Assembly: GCA_015689685.1 (NCBI GenBank)
Contig: WVSL01000001.1
Coordinates: forward strand, 62,001 to 126,000
Reading direction: 5' to 3'
Length of the DNA stretch: 64,000 bases
Source: Rhodobacterales bacterium HKCCE2091
Lineage (GTDB): Bacteria > Pseudomonadota > Alphaproteobacteria > Rhodobacterales > Rhodobacteraceae
Shown: piece by piece, positions 53,764 through 63,136 of the stretch
How the letters are laid out: the number at the start of each line of letters is the position of its first letter
Position numbering within the stretch: the first letter of the stretch is position 1
Notes under the pieces: generated by a model
Told to the model about the DNA's origin: nothing
Seen by the model: the letters and a program-made list of their open reading frames with translations, nothing else
Databases searched by the model: none
Made by a program: the position numbers and the translations under genes

Positions 53764-54612
53764 GTGAAGAAGCTGTTCACCATCCTGACCGTCGTCGTCG
53801 CGCTCTGCCTCGCGGGCGTGCTGGCCGTGGCGCTGGTGCCGTCCCTGTCGGTGGACGAGGCGCTGCTGACGCCCGAGAGCGCCAGCGTCTCCCCCGCGAC
53901 CTATTCCGAACGCGACGACGGCGACCTGCGCCGCGCGGCGACCCGGACGGTCTACACCCCGCCGCTGATCGCCGGGGCGGAGACCCACAGCCTCCTGAAC
54001 GGCCTGCGCCCGACCGACTGGGTCGGCTTCGCGCCCGGCGAGGCCGAGGGCCCGCGACCGATGGTGATCCTGTTCGCGGGCGCCAACCGGTCGGCGATGT
54101 CGATGATCGACATGTGGCAGGCGACGGCGCGCGAGAACGGCCTCGTGCTCGTCGCGATCGAGGGCGACACGTCCAGCGGCCGCGACCCGGAGCCTGTATT
54201 CATCAATCGCCTTCTCGACGCCGCGCTCGACCGCTACGACGTCGACCGCTCGCGCATCTACCTGTTCGGCCATTCCGCCGGCGCGGTGCGGGCGCAGGTG
54301 ATCGCCAACCGGGTCGTCGGCCCGTGGCGCGCCGTCGCCGTCCATGCCGGCTATCCCTCGCCCGACTGGGTCCACGCGGTCGAAGGCGGCGCGCCGGTGC
54401 GCCACTACCTCGGCACCTCAGACGCGATCTTCAACCCGGCCAGCGCGCGTTCGGTCGGGCAGTACTTGGCCTTCAACGGGCACCCGTTCGAGCTGGTCCT
54501 GATCCCGGGCCACACGCACTGGTTCTACGACATCGGCCCGGTGATCGCGGCGGATGCCTGGGACTGGTTCGAGAGCCTGGAGGATACGGAGGCGGTGGCG
54601 GACGCGCAGTAG
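53764..54612 (+). CDS. Membrane-anchored alpha/beta hydrolase (LpqC / PHB-depolymerase like)
   Basis: The 282-residue protein has an N-terminal hydrophobic segment (about 3-25) that is a signal anchor or signal peptide, then an alpha/beta hydrolase domain. The nucleophile elbow is GHSAG near residue 171, and a C-terminal PGHTHWF supplies the probable catalytic His. The overall pattern is that of LpqC/PHB-depolymerase-like esterases, acting in the periplasm. The start is GTG. It stands alone, 90 nt after the importer, and the substrate is unknown. Confidence 0.85.
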   Translation: MKKLFTILTVVVALCLAGVLAVALVPSLSVDEALLTPESASVSPATYSERDDGDLRRAATRTVYTPPLIAGAETHSLLNGLRPTDWVGFAPGEAEGPRPMVILFAGANRSAMSMIDMWQATARENGLVLVAIEGDTSSGRDPEPVFINRLLDAALDRYDVDRSRIYLFGHSAGAVRAQVIANRVVGPWRAVAVHAGYPSPDWVHAVEGGAPVRHYLGTSDAIFNPASARSVGQYLAFNGHPFELVLIPGHTHWFYDIGPVIAADAWDWFESLEDTEAVADAQ

Positions 54613-54868
54613 TGTGCCGAACCACGCCATCGGCGGGTCGCGGAGCGGCGAGGTTGCGCACGGCGCCAAAGCCCGCAGTCGCTCGGCACCAGAGCGCGGG
54701 ACAAGGCCGCAGGCCGCCGCGCCATCGGCGGGCCGCCCCGACGGCACGGCGATGCGGTGAAGCCAGGGAGTAGCGGGCCGCTGTTCCTGACTTTGAGAGA
54801 TCAACCGCCGCAGCCTGCCGGACGGATCGCCGCACCGCGGCCCGCCGATCCCACGGCTCCGCCCCCCC

Positions 54869-55981
54869 CTACCCCGCACTCAGCACCCGGATCCGGGACA
54901 GGAACTCCCCCCGGTCGACGTAGCACCCCTGCAGGTGCCGAAGCCCGCTCGCCGGGTCGAACGGCTCGCGCCCGTGCAGGATCCGGCGGTTGTCGAACAC
55001 CAGCACCTCGCCCGCGTTCAGCCGGAAGGTCAGGTGGAACGCCGGGTCGCCGACCAGCGACAGGAACTTCCGCAACGCGCGGTAATAGGCGGGCAGTATG
55101 CCGGCGGGCAGGTCGGGCACGTCGCGCAGGTGGCTCGACCACTTGATCTCGTGCACCTCGCCCTCGTGGTCCAGGTTGATGACCGGGTGATGGCTGCGGA
55201 TGTCGTGCTCGCCGTCGTGGAACCGGAACGGGATCGCCACGGTGGACAGGATCCGGAACGCCTCCGGGTCGGCATCGCGCAAGGCATGGGCCAGCGCGAT
55301 GCCATCGGCCAGCACAGACCCGCCGCCGGTGGCGTCGTTGGCGATGCAGTGCAGGAACTGCACCCCCGGCGGAAGCTCCTGGTTCGGCAGGTCGGTATGC
55401 AGCGGCAGGCCGAGCGCGGTATAGGCGAGGTTGTTCGGCTGCGGCTTCGTGCGGACCTCGAAACTGACGCCGAAATTGGTCTCGCGCAGGAACCCGACCC
55501 GGCGGGCGAGCGTCAGCCCCGCCTCGCGCTCCGCCGCGATGCCCTCGACCACGCTGACTCCGAACCGCGCGGTGTCGCGCAGCCAGTCGAGGAGCGGCCC
55601 GTCGTCGGCCATGATCGCGGCGCCGTCGTGCCGCGGCACCGCGCCCGCGCCCGCAACCCCGGTCCAGACCTCGGGCGGGATCGCGGCGGGATCGGCCGGA
55701 GGCGTCCCTGGCCCGTGATCGGCGAGCCATGTCAGCGGGTAGCGGCTGACCCGGCGGTCATGGGCCCAGGTCACCTCCAGCGCGTCGCCGCACAGCCGGA
55801 CCTCCGCCCCGCGCACGTCCTCGGGGATCGCGAGAAGGTCGCCGAGTCGTTCATGGGTGTCCGGGTGCAGGTCCGCGGGATCGTTGTCGCGCAGCCAGAG
55901 CCAGGGATGATCGTGCCTGCGGCCATCGGACCAGCACAGCGAAAGGGCCTCGGGGCCTGGGTCGAGACGAAGCGTGTCCAT
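54869..55981 (-). CDS. 2-oxoglutarate/Fe(II) dioxygenase, GBBH/TauD-like
   Basis: The 370-residue protein has a DUF971-like N-terminal domain (about 15-90, including DGRRHDHPWLWLRDN) and a TauD/TfdA domain. The Fe-binding HxD is in PLHTDLPN (about residue 199), and the second His lies in NRRILHGREPF near 340, followed by an Arg for 2-oxoglutarate (RHLQGCY). This architecture is typical of gamma-butyrobetaine and trimethyllysine hydroxylases. Either carnitine-type substrate or a related compound is plausible. A gene-free stretch of 256 nt precedes its stop. Confidence 0.9.
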   Translation of the reverse strand: MDTLRLDPGPEALSLCWSDGRRHDHPWLWLRDNDPADLHPDTHERLGDLLAIPEDVRGAEVRLCGDALEVTWAHDRRVSRYPLTWLADHGPGTPPADPAAIPPEVWTGVAGAGAVPRHDGAAIMADDGPLLDWLRDTARFGVSVVEGIAAEREAGLTLARRVGFLRETNFGVSFEVRTKPQPNNLAYTALGLPLHTDLPNQELPPGVQFLHCIANDATGGGSVLADGIALAHALRDADPEAFRILSTVAIPFRFHDGEHDIRSHHPVINLDHEGEVHEIKWSSHLRDVPDLPAGILPAYYRALRKFLSLVGDPAFHLTFRLNAGEVLVFDNRRILHGREPFDPASGLRHLQGCYVDRGEFLSRIRVLSAG

Positions 55982-56109
55982 CTGTCGTCGTCCTTGATCG
56001 GAGAAAGGGTCGCGGTCCGGTCAAGGATGCCCCGGCGGCGGCCACCAGGCCTGGGTCTTGCCGTAGGGCAGACCGATCGGGCGGCGCGTGCAGGGGCGGG
56101 TTCGGGGCG

Positions 56110-56970
56110 TCACAAGGTCCTGGCCCCGAAGGTGTCGCACTGGGACAGGTCGCCGGTCTCGTAGCCGCGCAGGAACCAGCGCATCCGCTGTTCCGAGGTG
56201 CCGTGGGTGAAGGTGTGCGGGTTCGGCTGCCGGCCGGCCCGCGATTGCAGGTAGTCGTCCCCGATCCGCTGCGCCGCGTTCAGCGCCTCGTCGATGTCGC
56301 CGCGTTCGAGGATCCCGTCGAGCGACGAGGCCCAGAGCCCCGACATGCAGTCGGCCTGCAACTCGATCATCACGGAAATCCGGTTCGACTCCGCCTGGCT
56401 GCTCTGCGCCCGGATCTCGTTGGCCTGCCCGAGGATGCCGAGCTCCTGCTGGACGTGGTGGGCGACCTCATGGGCGATCACGTAGGCGGCCGCGAAATCC
56501 CCCCCGGCGCCAAGCTGTCTGTGCATGTAGGCGAAGAACGAGGTGTCGAGGTAGGCGCGTTCGTCGGCCGGGCAGTAGAACGGCCCCGAGGATCCGCTGG
56601 CCCCGCCGCAGCCCGACTGCGTGACCTCAGAGAACAGGACGAGCTGCGGCGCCTGGTAGGCACGGCCCAGCTGGTCGGAAAAGACCCCGCCCCAGTAATC
56701 CTCCGTCGTGGCCAGGACCTGCGCGGCGAAATCGCCCGCGGCCTCTTCCTCCGCCGTCAGTTCGCCCGCCGGCCCCGCCTGCGGCTGCGTGGTCCCGCCG
56801 CCCTCGATACCGTCGAGCAGGACGGCGGGGTCGACCCCGGCGAACAGCGCGATCACGACCACGGCGACAAGACCGAGCCCGCCGATTCCCCCGGCCCGGA
56901 CCGCTCCGCCGCCGCGCGACCGGCGCCTGTCGATCACGTTGCCGCTGCGCCGAACACCTCTGAGCCGCAT
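56110..56970 (-). CDS. ypfJ: Neutral zinc metallopeptidase (YpfJ family)
   Basis: The 286-residue protein has an Arg-rich N-terminus followed by one membrane helix (about residues 29-45), then a periplasmic zinc peptidase domain. The HExxH motif is HEVAHHVQ near residue 167, and the third ligand region lies in LQADCMSGLWA. The surface has two Cys pairs, including CGGASGSSGPFYC. The YpfJ family is conserved but its substrate is unknown. It is transcribed away from the SRP RNA gene. Confidence 0.92.
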   Translation of the reverse strand: MRLRGVRRSGNVIDRRRSRGGGAVRAGGIGGLGLVAVVVIALFAGVDPAVLLDGIEGGGTTQPQAGPAGELTAEEEAAGDFAAQVLATTEDYWGGVFSDQLGRAYQAPQLVLFSEVTQSGCGGASGSSGPFYCPADERAYLDTSFFAYMHRQLGAGGDFAAAYVIAHEVAHHVQQELGILGQANEIRAQSSQAESNRISVMIELQADCMSGLWASSLDGILERGDIDEALNAAQRIGDDYLQSRAGRQPNPHTFTHGTSEQRMRWFLRGYETGDLSQCDTFGARTL

Positions 56971-57075
56971 CCCGCCGCCCCCCGTCTGCCAAACATTGGG
57001 ATCAAGCTAGCACGCGACCCCGCCCGCGGCGAGCCGGGTTGCATGAGACGCCCCTCTGCCCTAAGTACCCGGGTC

Positions 57076-57169
57076 GAGAGGTTGGCGCGGGCAAGCACCT
57101 CGCCAACCCGGTCAGGTCCGGAAGGAAGCAGCCGTAACGAGACCCGCTTGGGTCGCTGTCCAGCCTCTC
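57076..57169 (+). ncRNA. ffs: Signal recognition particle RNA (small bacterial type)
   Basis: The ends GAGAGGTTGGCG and CAGCCTCTC pair to close a single long hairpin of about 94 nt. The conserved domain IV reads GGTCAGGTCCGGAAGGAAGCAGCC, with the GGAA tetraloop and the asymmetric loop bound by Ffh. This is the usual small 4.5S-type RNA for targeting membrane proteins. It lies upstream of rsgA, an ankyrin gene and dnaX-ybaB-recR, a neighbourhood kept in many alphaproteobacteria without the two inserted genes. Confidence 0.95.
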
Positions 57170-57459
57170 ACTCCAGCGTCGCGCGCCCGCGCGCGGCGCG
57201 GAGGGCCCGGCAGGCGGTTTCACCGCCGGGAGGGCCGACGTCAGACGACAAGCGCTACGCCGGCACCGATGCCAAGCGCACCTGCGGCCTGGTCCGCGAC
57301 ACGACCCAAGGGGCCACCCGCCCCCCGAAACACCGGAGGCTTCATGGAGATTGCATCCACCCTCCGGGCGCGCGTCTGACAGGACCCGCGGCCCGATGAC
57401 CGAACCGGCGGAGGCCCCTGCCCCCGCCCCGTCTTCGCGTTGTCACGGGAACTCCCACA

Positions 57460-58479
57460 TTGACCGACCTCACCCTCGCCGACCTCGGATGGTCGGCCCG
57501 CCACCTGTCCAGGCTCACCCCGGACGAGGCGGCGAACCCGAACCTCGCCCGCATCGCCTCGGTCGCGCGCGACCGGCTCCATGCGCTGTCGCCCTCCGGC
57601 CCGCTGGTCCTGCGCCCCGATGGCCCCACCGGCGACTACGCCACCGGCGACTGGGTCGTGCTGACCCCCGACCGGACCGCCGTCGCCCGGCTGATCGAGC
57701 GTGACACCACGCTCGCCCGCCGCGCCGCCGGCACCGGCCGCGACCGCCAGCTGATCGCGGCCAACGTCGATACGCTCGGCATCGTCACGTCCTGCAACGC
57801 CGACTTCAACGAGGCGCGGCTGGAACGCTACCTCGCGCTGGCCGCCGCCGCGGGCTGCCTGCCGCTGGTGATCCTGACGAAGGCGGACCTCTCGGACGAT
57901 CCGCGCGGCTATGCGAAACGGGCCGAACGGCTGTCGCCGATGGTCAGCGCGCTGGCACTCGACGCCACCGCCCCGGACGCGGCCGAGGCGCTCGCCCCCT
58001 GGGCGAAGGCTGGGCAGACGATGGCGCTCGTCGGCTCCTCCGGGGTCGGCAAGACGACCCTCACCAACGCGCTCACCGGGCTCGGCCTCGCCACGCAGGG
58101 CATCCGCGAGGACGACGCGAAGGGCCGGCACACCACCACCTCGCGCGACCTCCTCCGCACCCGCTTCGGCGGCTGGCTGATCGACACCGCGGGGATGCGC
58201 GAACTCGGCCTCGTCGACGCGGCGGGCGCGATCGACGACGTCTTCGCCGAGATCGCGGACCTCGCCCCGGACTGCCGCTTCTCCGACTGCGCCCACGATG
58301 CCGAACCCGGATGCGCCGTCCGCGGCGCGGTCGACCCGGACCGGCTGGCGCGCTGGCGCAAGCTCAGGCGGGAAGAGGCCCGGAGCACCGAGACCATCGC
58401 GGAGGCCCGCGCGCGGGCGAAGGGCTTCGGAAAGATGATAAGGGAGGTCTCGCGCTTGAAATCCCGGGACCGCGGATGA
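57460..58479 (+). CDS. rsgA: Ribosome small-subunit-dependent GTPase A
   Basis: The 339-residue circularly permuted GTPase matures the 30S subunit. Its motifs come in the order G4 (TKADL, about residue 140), G1 (GSSGVGKTTL, near 190) and G3 (DTAGMRE, near 245). An N-terminal OB fold (about 40-110) precedes them. The C-terminal zinc ligands read CRFSDCAHDAEPGC. The likely start is TTG at 57460, as no in-frame ATG or GTG fits and the OB fold begins soon after. Repeat copy 3 follows the stop. Confidence 0.94.
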   Translation: MTDLTLADLGWSARHLSRLTPDEAANPNLARIASVARDRLHALSPSGPLVLRPDGPTGDYATGDWVVLTPDRTAVARLIERDTTLARRAAGTGRDRQLIAANVDTLGIVTSCNADFNEARLERYLALAAAAGCLPLVILTKADLSDDPRGYAKRAERLSPMVSALALDATAPDAAEALAPWAKAGQTMALVGSSGVGKTTLTNALTGLGLATQGIREDDAKGRHTTTSRDLLRTRFGGWLIDTAGMRELGLVDAAGAIDDVFAEIADLAPDCRFSDCAHDAEPGCAVRGAVDPDRLARWRKLRREEARSTETIAEARARAKGFGKMIREVSRLKSRDRG

Positions 58480-58560
58480 CCGCGAACGCGCCGCCGGGCC
58501 CATGTCCCCGACAGCGCTCGAAAGCTCCCCCGGACCGTCCTCCGGCGAACCCGGACCGCG

Positions 58561-58664
58561 CCTGTTTCTTTGCCTTCCAAATACCTCGGGGGGAGCGGCG
58601 GAGCCGCGGCGGGGGTGGAACCCCCGGCGCCGGCCGAGGGCTCCCCGAACGGGGGGCGCGAGGT
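58561..58664. repeat. Intergenic hairpin repeat, copy 3 (between rsgA and ankyrin gene)
   Basis: TTTCTTTGCCTTCCAAATACCTCGGGGGG is followed by GCGGCGGAGCCGCGGC-type stems and a GGGGGTGGAACCCCC hairpin, all in the gap between convergent rsgA and the ankyrin gene. The first part is nearly identical to copy 2 read on the opposite strand. This strongly suggests a dispersed repeat family. Confidence 0.65.
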
Positions 58665-58695
58665 CGGCGCTCCCCCGAACCACCCGCCGTGCGCC

Positions 58696-60237
58696 TCAGA
58701 CCACGCCGTCTTCCACCACCTGCCCCGGATGCCGCTCCGCCCAGTCGGCCAGAAACTCCGCCACCTCCGGGTCGCCCGCCGCCGACAGCGCCCGGCGCGG
58801 CAGCGCGACGCCTTCCTCGAGCGCGAGCCGGAGACAGCCGACATGATCCCGCCCCGCCCGCGACGGGTTGTTCTCGGACCCGTGCAGGATGGTCGAGAAC
58901 AGGGTGCCGCCGTAGGTATTGACGTGCGACAGGTCGGGCTTCAGGGACAGCATGTAGGCCAGCACCTCGGGCAGGCCCTCCCATCCCGCGATCTGCACCG
59001 GCGTCAGCCCCTCGCTGTCCGGCCGGTCGTAGGGCACGCCGATCGCCACCAGCCGCTTGACGTGGTCGAGCTTGCCCGGCAGCCACAAAATCTCGCGGAC
59101 CAGGTTGGCATAGGCCACCGGCAGCTTCGCCGGGTCGATCCAGCGGCCCTCGGGCACCTCGCCATCCGCCGCGGCGGCCAGCAGCGCCTCGATCTCCGGC
59201 AACTCCTCCGCCAGCCCCCGCGCCTCCAGCGCCTCCGCGACCGACCTGTTGCCGTAGACCCGCGCGTAGGCATAGGCGCTCGCGCCCATGTAGCGCCGCG
59301 CCGGGTCGGTACCGTTCTCCAGCAAGAGCTCCACCATCGCCCGGTCCGACATCCGCCGCGCAGCCTGGAACAGCGCCGGCACCACCCAGGGCTCCTCGCC
59401 CCCGACCGGCGCGCCGTCGAAATCGTCGGCCCGTGCGCCGTGGGCGATCAGCATCTCCACCGTCTCGCGGTCGTGGAAATCCATCGCCCGGAGCAGCGCG
59501 TTCGTGCCCTTCGGATCGGCCCCGTGCTCCAGCAAAAGCCGCACCCCGTCGCGATGGCCGAGCTCGGTCGCGTGGTAGAGCGATTCGCCGTCGTCCGGGT
59601 CGGCCCCGTGGTCCAGCAGCCAGCGGGCCAGCGGCATGTTCCCGGCATGGCCGAGCGCGAAGTAGAGCGGCGACAGCAGGTGATCTGCGCCGGGATGGAC
59701 CGGAACGCCGCCGTTCACGTCCGCCCCCGCCGCCACCAGCGCCTCGGCGATGGCAATCATGTCGGCCTCCAGCCCCGGCCGGTGATGGATCATCTTCGAC
59801 CGGCAGAGATGGATCAGCGGCGGCACGCTGCCCGGCGCGGCCTCGACCGCCGCACCGGGATGCACGAGACCGGCCCGGACGCCAGCGAGGTCGTAGAGCC
59901 CGCAGGCCAGGCCCATGTGCCCCTCGGCAAGATCCGGCGTGTCGGCGAGAAGCTGGTCGGCGACCGCGAACTGGCCATGGGCGACGGCGTGGACCAGCCG
60001 CGCCTGCTTCTGCGCGCGATCGAGCCCGCGGGTCTCCACCGCCAGCTTCATCGCGGGCCAGGAGGCGAAGCCTTCCTCCCGCGCGATGACGTGCAGGTAA
60101 TCGGCGTGCTTCAGCGCGGTGCCGCCGTCGCGCGGCCGCACGCTCTCGATACGCATCCGGGCGCGGCCGTCGCCGGCCGAATGGGCGCGGTGCAGGTCCT
60201 TCGCCTTTCGGCGGAATCTGTCCAGGGGATCTGTCAT
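58696..60237 (-). CDS. Ankyrin-repeat protein
   Basis: The 513-residue protein has multiple degenerate ankyrin repeats over about residues 150-470. Helical motifs such as LLDHGADPDDGESLYHATELG, LLLEHGADP and LLLENGTDP recur every 33 residues or so. The N-terminus is soluble, with no signal peptide or enzymatic domain visible. Ankyrin repeats serve as protein-binding scaffolds. I chose the ATG at 60237; the longer frame opens with a low-complexity Arg-rich run. It sits opposite to and between rsgA and dnaX, where many relatives have no gene. Confidence 0.85.
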   Translation of the reverse strand: MTDPLDRFRRKAKDLHRAHSAGDGRARMRIESVRPRDGGTALKHADYLHVIAREEGFASWPAMKLAVETRGLDRAQKQARLVHAVAHGQFAVADQLLADTPDLAEGHMGLACGLYDLAGVRAGLVHPGAAVEAAPGSVPPLIHLCRSKMIHHRPGLEADMIAIAEALVAAGADVNGGVPVHPGADHLLSPLYFALGHAGNMPLARWLLDHGADPDDGESLYHATELGHRDGVRLLLEHGADPKGTNALLRAMDFHDRETVEMLIAHGARADDFDGAPVGGEEPWVVPALFQAARRMSDRAMVELLLENGTDPARRYMGASAYAYARVYGNRSVAEALEARGLAEELPEIEALLAAAADGEVPEGRWIDPAKLPVAYANLVREILWLPGKLDHVKRLVAIGVPYDRPDSEGLTPVQIAGWEGLPEVLAYMLSLKPDLSHVNTYGGTLFSTILHGSENNPSRAGRDHVGCLRLALEEGVALPRRALSAAGDPEVAEFLADWAERHPGQVVEDGVV

Positions 60238-60468
60238 GGGTCTTCTCCGACAATCGCCCACGGGTCCGCTCGCCTGGGCCAGAGAAAAACCGGATGGGTC
60301 TTTCCGAAGATGTCGGGGGGGCCGGGATCGGCTTTCCGCGGACCGGGCGGCCGCGCCCCGTGGCGGCCGGGTCCAGCCTAACCCGGCGCGCATGCCCGGT
60401 CCAGTGCTGGACCTCCGCCGCGCCCGCGCCTAGTCTCCGGGTCCGACGCCCGCGCCTCCCGGAGAGAC

Positions 60469-62217
60469 ATGCCCGACAGTCCCGCCTACCAGGTTCTCGC
60501 CCGCAAGTACCGGCCCCAGGACTTCTCCGACCTGATCGGGCAGGAGGCGATGGTGCGCACCCTGCGGAACGCCTTCAAGTCGGACCGGATCGCGCAGGCC
60601 TTCATCCTCACCGGCATCCGCGGCACCGGCAAGACGACGACCGCGCGGATCGTCGCGAAGGGGCTGAACTGCACCGGCGCGGACGGAACCGGCGGCCCCA
60701 CAACCGAACCCTGCGGCGTCTGCGACAACTGCAAGGCCATCGCCGAGGGCCGGCACCCCGACGTGATGGAGATGGACGGCGCCAGCCAGACCGGCGTCAA
60801 CGACGTCCGCGACAACATCATCTCCACCGTCAGCTACGCGCCGTCCTCCGCGCGCTACAAGATCTTCATCATCGACGAAGTTCACATGCTGTCGGTGAAC
60901 GCCTTCAACGCGCTTCTGAAGACGCTGGAGGAACCGCCCGCCCACGTGAAGTTCATCTTCGCCACCACCGAGATCCGCAAGGTCCCGGTCACCGTCCTGT
61001 CGCGCTGCCAGCGCTTCGACCTGCGCCGGATCGAGCCCGAGGTGATGCTTGCCCACCTGCGCCGGATCGCGGGCGACGAGGGGGCGGAGATCTCGGACGG
61101 CGCGCTCGCGCTCATCACCCGCGCCGCCGAAGGGTCGGTCCGCGACGCGGTCAGCCTGCTCGACCAGGCGATTTCCCACGGCGCCGGCGAGACCACCGCC
61201 GACGAGGTCCGCGCGATGATGGGCCTGGCCGACCGGGGCCGGGTGATGGACCTGTTCGAGCGGATCATGAAGGGCGACGCGGCGGGCGCGCTGGCGGAGC
61301 TTGGCCAGCAATACGCCGACGGCGCCGACCCGCTCGCGATCCTGAACGATCTCGCGGAACTGACCCACTGGCTGTCGGTCCTGTCGATCGCGCCCGAGGC
61401 GGCCGAGGATCCGACCGTCGCGCCGTCGGACCGGGCGCGCGGACAGGCGCTGGCCGAGGGCCTGCCGATGCGGGTGCTGACCCGGACGTGGCAGATGCTC
61501 CTGAAGGCGATCGAGGAGGTCAGCCTCGCCCCGAACGCGATGATGGCCGCCGAGATGGCGGTGATCCGGCTGACCCACGTCGCCGACCTGCCGACACCCG
61601 GCGATCTCGTGAAGGCGCTGCAGGACAACCCGCCGGCACCAGGAACGGCCCCCTCGGCCCCGCCCCGCACCCCCGCCCCGCCACCCTCGTCGCCGCCGTC
61701 CTCCGGCGGGCCGGTCCATCGCGGCAGCCACGGCGGCCAGCAGGCGCAGGCCGCGCTCGCCACCGGGCCGGAGGCCGCGCTGGCCCATTACCCGACCTTC
61801 GAACACGTCCTGCGGCTGATCGAATCGAACCGCTCGATCCGGCTCCTGGTCGAGGTGAAGACCGGGCTGCGGCTGATCTCCTACGCGCCGGGGCGGATCG
61901 TGTTCTCGCCCACCGACCGCGCGCCCGCCGACATGGCGCAGCGCCTGCAGCAGAGCCTGACCGGCTGGACCGGCGTGCGCTGGACCGTCGCGGTCGAGGC
62001 CGGCGGCGGTGCGCCCACGATCGCCGAGGCGGAGGCCGCAGAGAAGGACGCGATGACCGCCGAGGCCGAGGCGCACCCGCTGATGCAGGCGGTCCGCGCC
62101 GCGTTTCCCGGTGCCCGCATCGCTGGCATCCGCAGCCATACCGCCATCGCCGAGGAAGCCGCCGCCGAGGCGCTGCCCGAGGTCGACGAGGACTGGGACC
62201 CGTTCGAGGACGAATGA
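60469..62217 (+). CDS. dnaX: DNA polymerase III subunits gamma/tau
   Basis: The 582-residue clamp-loader ATPase has GIRGTGKTTTAR (Walker A, about residue 48), a zinc module with four Cys (CTGADGT to CGVCDNC, near 67-90), Walker B IIDEVHM, and the sensor region SRCQRFDLRR. A Pro-rich linker (about 395-430) leads to a C-terminal tau-like domain. I see no A-AAA-AAG slippery run, so a separate gamma form made by frameshift is not supported. It is followed by an exported protein gene overlapping 4 nt, then ybaB and recR. Confidence 0.96.
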   Translation: MPDSPAYQVLARKYRPQDFSDLIGQEAMVRTLRNAFKSDRIAQAFILTGIRGTGKTTTARIVAKGLNCTGADGTGGPTTEPCGVCDNCKAIAEGRHPDVMEMDGASQTGVNDVRDNIISTVSYAPSSARYKIFIIDEVHMLSVNAFNALLKTLEEPPAHVKFIFATTEIRKVPVTVLSRCQRFDLRRIEPEVMLAHLRRIAGDEGAEISDGALALITRAAEGSVRDAVSLLDQAISHGAGETTADEVRAMMGLADRGRVMDLFERIMKGDAAGALAELGQQYADGADPLAILNDLAELTHWLSVLSIAPEAAEDPTVAPSDRARGQALAEGLPMRVLTRTWQMLLKAIEEVSLAPNAMMAAEMAVIRLTHVADLPTPGDLVKALQDNPPAPGTAPSAPPRTPAPPPSSPPSSGGPVHRGSHGGQQAQAALATGPEAALAHYPTFEHVLRLIESNRSIRLLVEVKTGLRLISYAPGRIVFSPTDRAPADMAQRLQQSLTGWTGVRWTVAVEAGGGAPTIAEAEAAEKDAMTAEAEAHPLMQAVRAAFPGARIAGIRSHTAIAEEAAAEALPEVDEDWDPFEDE

Positions 62218-62744
62218 GGATGCCCCGCGCGCCCCGCCCCGGTTCCCTGCCCGCCATGCTCGTCGCGCTGACCCTGGCCGCGCTGCCCGCGACCGCGCCG
62301 GCGCAGACGGCGGCGCCCGCCGATGCGGATGCCGACGCGGTGGTGGCGGCGGCGCGGGACTACTTCGCCGCCCGCGCCCGCGGCGATACCGGCGCGGCGC
62401 TGGCGCTGGTGTCGGAACTCTACACCGACCGCGTCCCGGCCGGGACGCTGACCGAGGCGTGGCGCGCCGCCGATGCCGACGGGCTCGACTATGCCGAGAT
62501 GGAGATCCGGGCGCTCACCTGGTACCTCGACCCGACCGGCCTGCCCGAGGGCGCCTATGCCACGCTCGACCTGTCCGGCAATTCCGAGGACGTGGCGCTG
62601 GCCTGCGGCTACCAGGTCTGGCAGCGCACCCCCGACGGGGCGGTGCTGGTGCGCGAGGAACTGAACCTGTTCCCGGCCGAGGGCTACGCCGAGATGGACG
62701 AACTCGACCGCAGCGAGATCCTCGCCGCGTTCGGCTGCTACTGA
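62214..62744 (+). CDS. Small exported hypothetical protein between dnaX and ybaB
   Basis: The 176-residue protein has a signal-peptide-like start (LPAMLVALTLAALPATAPAQ) and a mature domain of about 145 residues with two Cys. The sequence has no family that I recognise with confidence; the fold may be cystatin/NTF2-like (YFAARARGDTGAALALVSELY). Its ATG overlaps the dnaX stop, and ybaB starts 28 nt after its stop, so it is embedded in a replication/repair operon. An alternative start six bases later would remove two residues. Confidence 0.7.
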   Translation: MRMPRAPRPGSLPAMLVALTLAALPATAPAQTAAPADADADAVVAAARDYFAARARGDTGAALALVSELYTDRVPAGTLTEAWRAADADGLDYAEMEIRALTWYLDPTGLPEGAYATLDLSGNSEDVALACGYQVWQRTPDGAVLVREELNLFPAEGYAEMDELDRSEILAAFGCY

Positions 62745-62772
62745 TGGACCAATCCGAAAGGACGACGAGACG

Positions 62773-63126
62773 ATGATGAAGGGACTGGGCGGACTTGGCG
62801 GTCTGGGCGACATGGCCAAGATCATGAAGCAGGCCAAGGAGATGCAGGGCAAGGTCGCGGAGATGCAGGAGGAACTGGCCCGCATCACGGTGACCGGCGA
62901 ATCCGGTGCCGGGCTGGTGAAGGCCACGGCGACCGCGAAGGGGGAACTGGTCGGGCTGGAGATCGACCCCTCGATCTTCGACCCGAGCGAGAAGGAAGTG
63001 GTCGAGGACCTGATCCTCGCCGCGATCAAGGACGCGCAAACCCGCGCGGCCGAACGCCACCAGTCCGAGATGGCGAAGCTGACCGAGGGCCTCGGCCTGC
63101 CGCCCGGCATGCAGATGCCGTTCTGA
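62773..63126 (+). CDS. ybaB: YbaB/EbfC nucleoid-associated protein
   Basis: The 117-residue YbaB-family protein has a Gly/Leu/Met-rich start followed by a helix ([22 protein letters not shown]), then [19 protein letters not shown] and the helix ending [13 protein letters not shown]. It forms DNA-binding dimers. The dnaX-ybaB-recR order is widely conserved and places it in DNA replication or repair. A GAAAGGACGA motif precedes the start. Two Met codons stand at the beginning, so the start could be one codon later. Confidence 0.94.
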   Translation: MMKGLGGLGGLGDMAKIMKQAKEMQGKVAEMQEELARITVTGESGAGLVKATATAKGELVGLEIDPSIFDPSEKEVVEDLILAAIKDAQTRAAERHQSEMAKLTEGLGLPPGMQMPF

Positions 63127-63136
63127 GGATCCGCGC

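Noticed and set aside
57241-57345. A 34-residue hydrophobic-tailed frame on the minus strand after the SRP RNA (start near 57344)
   Set aside because: It ends in a Gly/Ala/Val-rich run that could be a small membrane peptide, but there is no ribosome-binding site and no recognisable family, so chance is more likely.
60469-62217. A programmed frameshift in dnaX making a short gamma form
   Set aside because: No A-AAA-AAG or comparable slippery run with a downstream stem was seen in the coding sequence.
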